Shown: piece by piece, positions 7,001 through 11,748 of the stretch
Position numbering within the stretch: position 1 is the first letter of the stretch
Layout: each line of letters begins with the position of its first letter
Assembly (NCBI GenBank): GCA_002308815.1
Contig: DBVX01000001.1
Coordinates: forward strand, 1 to 11,748
Length of the DNA stretch: 11,748 bases
Direction: 5' to 3'
From: Bacteroidales bacterium UBA1253
Lineage (GTDB): Bacteria > Bacteroidota > Bacteroidia > Bacteroidales > Paludibacteraceae
Made by a program: the position numbers and the translations under genes
Notes under the pieces: model-generated
Seen by the model: the letters and a program-made list of their open reading frames with translations, nothing else
Database searches by the model: none
What the model was told of the DNA's origin: nothing

Positions 7001-10000
7001 GGTGTGGGTGTGGCTTTCGCCGACCGCAATGTGGGAGCTAACAATACAAGTGATGTAGGCGGCTACTTCATGTGGGGCAAGACAACAGCCGCCACCAGCG
7101 GGTTCACCTCCGCTAATGCGCTGTCATCTACGGGGCTGTCGAACGGCTATACGCTTACTGCCGCACAAGACGCTGCCACACAGAATATGGGTAGTTACTG
7201 GCGTATGCCGACCGATGATGAGTGGGTGGAGCTGAAAAACACCGCCACCATCAGTGCCGACAAGAGCACGTTCACCAATCCCAACGACAACACCAAGTAC
7301 ATCACGCTTCCCGCAACCGGATTCTACAGTAATAGTTCCAAATCATATACTTCCTACCGCTTCTATTGGTCAAGCGTGACATATTATGTGAACTCTTCCA
7401 ATATCTATCCGTGGACATTGGAGAACTACGAGACCAACTCCGCTTATGCTGTTTCTCTCACATATAATAATTCCAATTATATCTACCGCTACTACGGTAT
7501 GCCCGTCCGTGCGGTGTATGTGCCGTCTTACACTCCTGTGACACTGACCATCAATGCCGGTGAGCGGCAGTATATCTACTACTGCCAGCCCGGTCAGCAG
7601 GTGACTGTAACCGCTCATCCGAACACGGCAGCCAACTATCTGTTTGACGAATGGGAGGACAATCATTCCACCAACCCCGAACGCACTTTCACTGTTAGCG
7701 GCAATGTTACCTATACAGCGAAGATGAAGGATAACCCCGAAGCGGCTGTTTATACGGCAACGTTTGTCAATCACGACGGCACGATATTGCAAGCAGCCAC
7801 TGATGTGATTGCAGGTCGCTCTGCTTCTTATGAAGGAGAGATTCCTGCCAAAGGTGAATGGAATGAATGGTATTCCTTTACCGGTTGGACGGATGATCAA
7901 AGTACATATACGAGTGCAGGTACTGCTCTTCCGGGTATCACGCGCAATACCGTCTATACCGCCACGTTTGCAGTTGAGCCATTCCTGACTTTCACCAATA
8001 AGCACGTTTCGGAAGAGACAGCGATAAGTATGAAAAAGTATAATAACTCTGCTACAACCAGAAATTTCTATGTCCGAATTATAGATGCGAGCGGCAAGGT
8101 AACTACAGACTGGAATCAGAAATCTGTAAGTTCTACGACAGCTACAGCCTTTGGCTCTATCCCTGCCGGAGGAAAGATGCAGATCTATGGAAGCAATACG
8201 GCTATATCTACATCCAATACTTATTATTTAGGTTTTGTGATTAGCGGTGGTTCGCCTGAAGTTAGTGGCAATATTCTCTCGCTTGTAACAGGCAATCAAA
8301 ATGGAACAGTAAATAGTTATACTATGTCTCAAACGTATTGCTTCAGTCGTTTGTTCTTGGGTTGCACAGCCCTCACTAACGCCGAGCATTTGGAACTGCC
8401 GTCCACTACATTATCTACTTATTGCTATTATTATATGTTCTCTGGTTGCACAGGGTTGAAAAAAGCTCCGAAGGTGTTGCCTGCCACAACATTGCCACAG
8501 TACTGCTATGGTTATATGTTTAATGGTTGTACCGCTCTGACCACTTCCCCCGAAATAGAGGCGACCTCTGCAAGCAGTACGTACACCTGCAAAGCTATGT
8601 TTTATGGCTGTACCGCACTTACCAAAGCACCATCAAAACTGAAAATAACAGGAACAGCGCAACAATATGTTTATAATGAAATGTTCCGAAACTGCTCGAG
8701 CCTTGAAACAGCACCTGACATCCTTGCTACCTCACAAGCCAACTATGGCTGGCAGAATATGTTCTACGGTTGCAGCAAACTTAAAAAAATACGAATCTAT
8801 GCGACATCATTAGGCAGTAGTACGTCCAAAACTGCCAGCTGGGTATCAGGTGTTCCCCAGACAGGCGATTTCTACTGCCCGCCCGGATTGTCACGCAGTT
8901 ATGGTGCCAATTATATACCTCAAACAAGCACCTACAAATGGACGGTCTATTCCTACAATGTGACCTTTAATCCGGTAGAATGTACATGGAAAGACGCAAC
9001 CAACAGCAGCAAGCAGTTCACATGGGAGACGGATGTGGAGAATGTAACGGATTTCATCGACCTTGAGGCGCTTGCCGGCGCTGTCTTCTATACCGACGCC
9101 GCCTGCACATCGGAGATCAGCGTGTCTGACATCACGGCAGCGTTATCCACACAGAAGGAATCGTCTGCCGCCACCACCAAAAACTACTACGTCAAGAAAA
9201 CTCCAACTCTCCAGGTTCTCACATGGGATGTGAACGGCGGCAGCGCATTGACCGGCGACTATACGCATGGCGAGATTTATTCAGGTACGGATGTGACGGC
9301 ACCCGCCGATCCCACACGCGACGGATATGAGTTTGGCGGCTGGGACGCAGGCAACGATGGCGTTGCTGATGAGGTTGTAACCATCATGCCCGGTGACGAC
9401 CTGACCTATACGGCTATATGGAAGCAGATATTCACCATCACCTTCAAGGATGCGGAAAACAACACCTTGCAAAGCGGCGAAGTGACCGAAGGCAGTGTGC
9501 CTGTCTTCAGCGGGGATATACCCGTCAAGGCTTCCGCCGACCCCGACCATGTGTGGAACTTTACCGGCTGGACAGATGGAAATGCTAACTTCACTGCGAA
9601 CGGCACGCCACTGCCCGCCGTAACCGGCAACACCGTTTATACGGCAACGTATGCCTACGAGATGAATTACCTGACTGTTACCAACACACATGCTTCCTCC
9701 CCGCTGACCGTCCAACTCAAGCGCGGCAGTAACGCGCCGACGAATGTAACGCTGAACTACCGCGTAATCAGTGCGAATGGTACTGCGGGAGCATGGCAGA
9801 CCGTAACCACAACTAACTACGACACTGGCGGGAAGGATTTGGGCGAAATCCCTGCTGGTTCGTCGATGCAGTTCTACGGCAACAATCCGGACGGTTTTGC
9901 TCAATCAACTATGAAGTACTGGACAATGTATTTTAGCGGTTCGGGTGACGCAGTTCTAAGCGGAGATCTGATGTCGGTATTCTCCGGTACGGTATCATCG

Positions 10001-11748
10001 TTCGACCGTACCCAGATACTGCCTCCCTACGCATTCTACAACTTCTTCTATAATGTCAATGCCCAAAACACGCGCATTATTAGCAGTAGAAACTTGAAAC
10101 TGTCAGCCACTAATCTCGGGCAGCACTGCTATCATAACATGTTCTACAACTGCTCCAATATGACGGACGCTCCGCAGTTGTCAGCCACCACGCTGACGGC
10201 TTACTGCTACCAGAACATGTTCAGCTATTGCTCCTCGCTGACAGCCGCGCCCGTACTGCCTGCCACCACCCTGGCAGACTACTGCTACTACGCAATGTTC
10301 AGTTATTGCACATCGCTGGCCACCGCTCCGCAGCTGCCCGTGGAAACGCTTACGGAAGGCTGTTATCAGTCAATGTTCCAAGGCTGCACTGCGTTGGTGA
10401 ATGTGCAGTCCGAACTGCCCGGCACCAACCTGCCGCAGAACTGCTATCAGTATATGTTTGACCACTGCTCTGCTCTGACTACTGCACCGGAGATTATGGC
10501 GGGAGAGAATGCCACAGTAGGTTCGTCGGCGTGCGACAATATGTTCGGATACTGTTCATCTCTGACAAAAGCGCCGTCGGTACTTCGCCCGAGGACACTG
10601 AGTGTCAATGCTGTGTATAAAAATATGTTCCTCTACTGCACCTCTTTGCAGCGCGGTCCAGATGTATGGGCTACCACCATTAAATCAGGTGGAGACGGTC
10701 TGTATGGACTCTACCAACATGCTTCCAATGTAAGTCATATCCGAGTGCATTTCACAGCATGGGGGGCAATGTCGTTCTGCAACCAGTGGAGCGTCGGGCT
10801 GCCGACCAGCGGCGACTTCTACTGCCCGCCCCAACTGGAGCGCAACTTCACCAATTCGTCTTGGAACCATATCCCATATTCGCCGGACTACCCGTGGACG
10901 GTCTATTCCTACGATGTGACCTTTGTTCCCGTAGGCGGCAAGTGGGCGGACAACACCAATACGTCGCGTCAGTTCACATGGTGTACCGACAAGAGCGACA
11001 TTGACGACTTCATCGCCGCACAGGTGGACGGGGAGAACAACAGCCTCATTCAGGGCTGGTTCCTCGATGCCGCCTGCACGGTAGCGACCACGGAGGAAGC
11101 CGTGAAAGCCGACCTTAGCGTACAGCAGACAACAGTGACCAAGTATGTGTATGTGCGTCTGAGCGGTGGAAGCGCGACGCTCACATGGAACTTCAACGGC
11201 GGCTCCACCACCTCCACAGAGTCTGAATACACCTTCGGCACGCTGAACGAGGGCGACCCGATTACCGCTCCCGCCAATCCTACATTAGCAGGATTCGAGT
11301 TCGTCGGCTGGGATGCGGGCAATGACGGCATTGCCGATGAAGTGGCAACCACCATGCCTTCGTCCGACTTGACCTACACGGCTATATGGCGGCAGATATA
11401 CACCATAACCTACGAGAACCTGAAAGGTGCAAGCACCAGCAACCCGACATCTTACACAGTTGCGACACCGACCTTCTCTCTTGCCGCCCCGACGGGAACC
11501 GTGACAGGCTACACGTTCAGCAAGTGGCAGGAAAACAGCATCGATATAACGGAGGTTGTGACGGGTTCGACCGGCAACAAGACCATCACCGCTGTCTGGA
11601 CCGCCAACCAGCACAACGTAAGCTGGGTAACAGACGGCAACACGCTGACAGGCGAATACACCAACGGCACAACGGCTTACGGCACAACGATTGTTGCCCC
11701 GAACACCCCGACCAAGAACGCCACGGCGCAATACACCTACACGTTCAA
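4013..11748 (+). CDS. Giant secreted multidomain surface protein with BspA-like LRRs, InlB B-repeats and Fib_succ_major domains (3' end outside window)
   Basis: One open frame of at least 2578 codons (roughly 280 kDa so far) with no stop before the right edge. It starts with a signal peptide (MKKLLSLFVPLMALFLTLAP, cleavage at ARA|Q). Visible order: LRR supermodule 1 with an InlB B-repeat (residues ~27-428), beta-rich linker, Fib_succ_major 1 (~544-735), three InlB-like repeats, Fib_succ_major 2 (~993-1171), two InlB-like repeats, LRR supermodule 2 (~1324-1803), an InlB-like repeat, LRR supermodule 3 (~1886-2462), then further B-repeats. No enzymatic motif was seen. Such proteins in Bacteroidales are exported and sit on the cell surface; BspA relatives bind host matrix proteins, so adhesion is the best guess. 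The anchor or sorting signal would be at the missing C-terminus. An in-frame ATG at 3971 exists, but the A-rich leader (AACCATAACTCATAAACCT) and the signal peptide favour 4013. Confidence 0.93.
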   Translation, partial: MKKLLSLFVPLMALFLTLAPLTARAQINEYFSIQSNWSSTTVTLKTTGTPNVNLEYSTDKSTWNPVEVGTAINVYTKTYFRGNNPTGFSKGKNDYAYFKMYSSSTNITLAGNIMSLVSGAGFANNYSTIPNDYCFYRLFYQENSSVQSSCHQFNATSLSLPAEYLTTGCYMSMFELTNIYYLPQLPSQHLADSCYFKMFYRCQSIQTMAAGSEYVLPAEELAPHCYEYMLSRYTEGTNYTNRYEIMATSLKDRRGNDIARCLGELFQYQTAGNKNNYWYVTIYFKEWGSSTAATCPTYGWFSGGYNTRYNYFNHDAELPQTKLTSSPGSSTVTSNFPYKASLTKIYPTYLTFDCKTNGGTWESGSAYNTDLRRVVRANYTAKTIPAPPVKENARFLGWFTSASGDGSLLTEEYLKTVTTATTVYARFVDNDKYTLFVNPSDKATITVTDNNSASYTPGTLYILDSNDKTFTLSCTGVTSGYTFYRWLGGQVDGNTVQFREGQKDLVITGIITGTPNFADAAVTVYQVGTGAGTSNVVPLPAEAVDLGDAGIWAKYNVDKTTANGFAASDNATGSYFAWGMTDLGTGYAGASSMTDGETLPVSNETDAAYKYCGSKWRIATKDEWQTLLDNTTTTGPTNQNYSQTFTSNSNGNSIKLKNNGYYSSTGVGPYFETVIMYWTSTFESVQGSGTRAYAYSGSYCNSVTYTPIINAVQAPSTCTSHNYIQYGYAIRPILNVNKRVLTIHTLDFDDDEQPVYHDYFFEADLNQVITVTAVEDDGNIFDHWEDSEGNLFSEDNPLTIRMYDNIELTAVFEAGSLIEHHVTFYDEDGSTVLWEDDYREGKKPVYRGETPTKAGYVFNGWSPEITKLGDSDASYTATYIKVYTVTATAANGTVELTPASPSDQVSEGVYKTGTSLTLTVTPDAGYVFTQWSDGNTNNPRTVAVTADASYTAEFRLESLPAVVDAYQSAPKDVKQILYLLAAQTGNDDKTYTPVDLGVGVAFADRNVGANNTSDVGGYFMWGKTTAATSGFTSANALSSTGLSNGYTLTAAQDAATQNMGSYWRMPTDDEWVELKNTATISADKSTFTNPNDNTKYITLPATGFYSNSSKSYTSYRFYWSSVTYYVNSSNIYPWTLENYETNSAYAVSLTYNNSNYIYRYYGMPVRAVYVPSYTPVTLTINAGERQYIYYCQPGQQVTVTAHPNTAANYLFDEWEDNHSTNPERTFTVSGNVTYTAKMKDNPEAAVYTATFVNHDGTILQAATDVIAGRSASYEGEIPAKGEWNEWYSFTGWTDDQSTYTSAGTALPGITRNTVYTATFAVEPFLTFTNKHVSEETAISMKKYNNSATTRNFYVRIIDASGKVTTDWNQKSVSSTTATAFGSIPAGGKMQIYGSNTAISTSNTYYLGFVISGGSPEVSGNILSLVTGNQNGTVNSYTMSQTYCFSRLFLGCTALTNAEHLELPSTTLSTYCYYYMFSGCTGLKKAPKVLPATTLPQYCYGYMFNGCTALTTSPEIEATSASSTYTCKAMFYGCTALTKAPSKLKITGTAQQYVYNEMFRNCSSLETAPDILATSQANYGWQNMFYGCSKLKKIRIYATSLGSSTSKTASWVSGVPQTGDFYCPPGLSRSYGANYIPQTSTYKWTVYSYNVTFNPVECTWKDATNSSKQFTWETDVENVTDFIDLEALAGAVFYTDAACTSEISVSDITAALSTQKESSAATTKNYYVKKTPTLQVLTWDVNGGSALTGDYTHGEIYSGTDVTAPADPTRDGYEFGGWDAGNDGVADEVVTIMPGDDLTYTAIWKQIFTITFKDAENNTLQSGEVTEGSVPVFSGDIPVKASADPDHVWNFTGWTDGNANFTANGTPLPAVTGNTVYTATYAYEMNYLTVTNTHASSPLTVQLKRGSNAPTNVTLNYRVISANGTAGAWQTVTTTNYDTGGKDLGEIPAGSSMQFYGNNPDGFAQSTMKYWTMYFSGSGDAVLSGDLMSVFSGTVSSFDRTQILPPYAFYNFFYNVNAQNTRIISSRNLKLSATNLGQHCYHNMFYNCSNMTDAPQLSATTLTAYCYQNMFSYCSSLTAAPVLPATTLADYCYYAMFSYCTSLATAPQLPVETLTEGCYQSMFQGCTALVNVQSELPGTNLPQNCYQYMFDHCSALTTAPEIMAGENATVGSSACDNMFGYCSSLTKAPSVLRPRTLSVNAVYKNMFLYCTSLQRGPDVWATTIKSGGDGLYGLYQHASNVSHIRVHFTAWGAMSFCNQWSVGLPTSGDFYCPPQLERNFTNSSWNHIPYSPDYPWTVYSYDVTFVPVGGKWADNTNTSRQFTWCTDKSDIDDFIAAQVDGENNSLIQGWFLDAACTVATTEEAVKADLSVQQTTVTKYVYVRLSGGSATLTWNFNGGSTTSTESEYTFGTLNEGDPITAPANPTLAGFEFVGWDAGNDGIADEVATTMPSSDLTYTAIWRQIYTITYENLKGASTSNPTSYTVATPTFSLAAPTGTVTGYTFSKWQENSIDITEVVTGSTGNKTITAVWTANQHNVSWVTDGNTLTGEYTNGTTAYGTTIVAPNTPTKNATAQYTYTF
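4091..5056 (+). repeat. LRR supermodule, copy 1 (diverged)
   Basis: A beta-rich lead-in (FSIQSNWSSTTVTLKTTG) runs through a FRGNNPTGFSKG segment and the landmark LAGNIMSLV, then a degenerate leucine-rich array from about 4403 to 4850. Its repeats carry CFYRLF, CYMSMF, CYFKMF, CYEYML and CLGELF, the equivalents of the CYxxMF motif of copies 2 and 3. A Tyr/Asn-rich cap follows (4850-5056). Several repeats have lost the second Cys and the APxLP segment, so this is the most diverged copy. Confidence 0.7.
5057..5296 (+). repeat. InlB B-repeat (Listeria-Bacteroides repeat) closing supermodule 1
   Basis: LTFDCKTNGGTWESG...IPAPPVKENARFLGWFTSASGDG...TTVYARFV follows the B-repeat layout: a strand with N-GG, a proline before the GY/RF-x-GW motif, and a final V-YA-x-F/W strand. 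B-repeats are small beta-grasp-like spacers in surface proteins. Confidence 0.8.
5297..5641 (+). other. Beta-rich linker between B-repeat 1 and the first Fib_succ_major domain
   Basis: This part of the giant protein (DNDKYTLFVNPSDKATITVT through LPAEA) contains one segment like a divergent bacterial B-repeat (TFTLSCTGVTSGYTFYRWLG, then LVITGIITGTP) and a Gly/Thr/Val-rich tail. I recognise no named domain beyond that. Confidence 0.5.
5642..6217 (+). other. Fib_succ_major (Fibrobacter succinogenes major paralogous) domain 1
   Basis: The domain hallmarks appear in order: VDLGDAGIWAKYNV at the start, GSYFAWGMTD, KYCGSKWRIATKDEWQTLLD, then YWTSTFE and GYAIRPILN at the end. The W-R-(I/M)-(A/P)-T-x-(D/E)-EW and YW-(T/S)-S motifs are diagnostic in my experience of the family. 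The domain is common in exported Bacteroidetes and Fibrobacter proteins; its function is not established. Confidence 0.8.
6218..6883 (+). repeat. Three InlB-like / bacterial B-repeats in tandem
   Basis: Three beta-rich units follow one another. The first (about 6221-6453) has FDDDEQPVY, ITVTAVEDDGNIFDHWEDSEG and ELTAVFE. The second (about 6470-6662) has HHVTFYDEDGSTVLWEDDY, PTKAGYVFNGWSPEI and SYTATY. The third (about 6663-6880) has VTATAANGTVELTP, LTVTPDAGYVFTQWSDGNTN and SYTAEF. Units 1 and 3 look like the divergent B-repeat class with a D/Q-HW or QW-SDG turn; unit 2 is the classical form. The first two are markedly acidic. Confidence 0.7.
6989..7525 (+). other. Fib_succ_major domain 2
   Basis: The same signature set as domain 1: PVDLGVGVAFADRNVGANN, GGYFMWGKTT, GSYWRMPTDDEWVELKN, FYWSSVTYYV and YGMPVRAVYV. 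It is preceded by AAQTGNDDKTYT and followed directly by further B-like repeats. The match to the family layout is clearer here than in domain 1 (WRMPT, YWSS). Confidence 0.82.
7526..7981 (+). repeat. Two InlB-like repeats before supermodule 2
   Basis: Unit 1 (about 7535-7726) has VTLTINAGERQYIYYCQPGQ, VTAHPNTAANYLFDEWEDN and VTYTAKM. Unit 2 (about 7748-7975) has VYTATFVNHDGTILQ, WYSFTGWTDDQSTYT and TVYTATF. Unit 2 closely resembles the repeat at 9422-9667 (FTGWTDGNANFT, GNTVYTATY), which stands in the same place before supermodule 3. It therefore seems to belong to the duplicated block. Confidence 0.7.
7982..9204 (+). repeat. LRR supermodule, copy 2
   Basis: The lead-in LTFTNKHVSEETAISMKKYN runs to GSIPAGGKMQIYGSN and VSGNILSLV. 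The leucine-rich array (8324-8816) has about six repeats of 24-29 residues carrying CFSRLFLGC, CYYYMFSGC, CYGYMFNGC, CKAMFYGC, VYNEMFRNC and WQNMFYGC. The cap has GDFYCPPGL (8864-8890), WTVYSYNVTF and a FYTDAACT segment. Copy 3 repeats the same order. The array looks more A/T-rich than its counterpart in copy 3. Confidence 0.8.
9205..9421 (+). repeat. InlB B-repeat with an EF-hand-like acidic loop (supermodule 2)
   Basis: VLTWDVNGGSALTGDYTHGE, TAPADPTRDGYEFGGW and DLTYTAIW make a canonical B-repeat. Between the GGW and the last strand lies DAGNDGVADE (9344-9373), which follows the DxxxDGxxDE spacing of calcium-binding loops. Confidence 0.8.
9422..9667 (+). repeat. InlB-like repeat between supermodules 2 and 3
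   Basis: FTITFKDAENNTLQSGEV, WNFTGWTDGNANFTANGTPL and TGNTVYTATY form one more beta-rich unit. It parallels the unit at about 7748-7975, marking the start of the duplicated block. Confidence 0.7.
9668..11160 (+). repeat. LRR supermodule, copy 3
   Basis: Its order matches copy 2: lead-in YLTVTNTHASSPLTVQLKRG, then LGEIPAGSSMQFYGNNPDGF, LSGDLMSVF (near 9956), an array (10115-10690), and a cap with HIRVHF, GDFYCPPQL (10811-10837) and WTVYSYDVTFVPVGGKW. Residue identity with copy 2 is high at these landmarks and low between them. The cap tail includes WFLDAACT, like FYTDAACT of copy 2. Confidence 0.82.
10115..10690 (+). repeat. Regular 26-residue (78-base) Cys-containing leucine-rich repeats
   Basis: Repeats begin at 10115, 10193, 10271 and 10349, exactly 78 bases apart, then at 10430 after one 81-base unit; two or three less regular units follow. 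Each reads L-x3-CYxxMFxxCxxL then (T/A)AP-x-LPATT. Examples are LTAYCYQNMFSYCSSLTAAP and LADYCYYAMFSYCTSLATAP. The pattern is a BspA-like LRR (AFxxCxxL) with an extra CY pair three residues before the MF. Confidence 0.88.
11161..11398 (+). repeat. InlB B-repeat with an EF-hand-like acidic loop (supermodule 3)
   Basis: ATLTWNFNGGSTTSTESEYT, TAPANPTLAGFEFVGW and DLTYTAIW match the B-repeat at 9205-9421 closely, including DAGNDGIADE (11312-11341) in the same place. Both units also share the DNA run ACGGCTATATGG near their ends. Confidence 0.8.
11399..11748 (+). repeat. Further InlB-like repeats running off the window
   Basis: One unit (11399-11605: YTITYENLKGASTSNPTSYT, GYTFSKWQEN, NKTITAVWTAN) is followed by the start of another (11606 onward: HNVSWVTDGNTLTGEYTNGT, YGTTIVAPNTPTKNATAQYT). 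The latter has the PTKxATAQYTYTF form that normally leads into a GW motif just past the edge. The frame is still open at the last base. Confidence 0.75.

Noticed and set aside
7370..8005. Minus-strand open frames of 200 or so codons opposite the giant gene (also 9281-9904 and 11285-11731)
   Set aside because: The plus frame there carries clear Fib_succ_major, LRR and B-repeat motifs; the minus frames arise from codon bias in repeat-rich sequence.
10115..10690. Regular 78-base periodicity that could suggest a CRISPR-like or tandem DNA array
   Set aside because: Similarity is at the protein level with codon variation between units, there are no identical repeats with unique spacers, and the frame stays open.

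Overview
The window reads as chromosomal DNA of a member of the Bacteroidales (a Bacteroides/Parabacteroides/Prevotella-like gut or oral bacterium). The evidence is indirect but consistent. There is a TTTG-N20-TAnnTTTG promoter of the Bacteroidales type, starts lack Shine-Dalgarno sequences and follow A-rich leaders, and a giant exported protein is built from BspA-like leucine-rich repeats, InlB-type B-repeats and Fib_succ_major domains. No genus can be named from the sequence alone.

Region 1 (1-3009) is a tightly packed plus-strand operon cut by the left edge. It holds the C-terminal third of an RND efflux transporter (1-1026), a small PII-like ferredoxin-fold protein (1032-1352), a diacylglycerol/sphingosine-kinase-family lipid kinase (1349-2326) and a HAD-family phosphatase of the phosphoglycolate phosphatase type (2323-3009). 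The last three genes are joined by 4-base stop/start overlaps (ATGA, then GTGA), so they are probably translationally coupled. The PII-like gene beside the pump suggests a local sensor or regulator of transport, but this is inference.

Region 2 (3010-4012) carries little coding sequence. It holds a small GC hairpin just after the operon, a perfect 14-bp inverted repeat (3273-3286 / 3306-3319), a textbook Bacteroidales promoter (3418-3449), a small antitoxin-like gene (3572-3814), and what appears to be the last ~20 codons of a RelE/ParE-type toxin whose body is missing (3816-3881). This looks like a decayed toxin-antitoxin module with the antitoxin retained. A second imperfect hairpin (3912-3938) follows.

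Region 3 (4013-11748) is one uninterrupted reading frame of at least 2578 codons that runs off the right edge. It begins with a clear signal peptide and encodes a giant secreted or surface protein. The architecture is three diverged copies of a supermodule (beta-rich lead-in, array of ~26-residue Cys-containing leucine-rich repeats, cap, InlB B-repeat) at about 4091-5296, 7982-9421 and 9668-11398. Between copies 1 and 2 lies a block with two Fib_succ_major domains and several InlB-like repeats. The protein resembles BspA-type adhesins of the Bacteroidales, and its likely setting is the cell surface; ligand and secretion route cannot be seen here.
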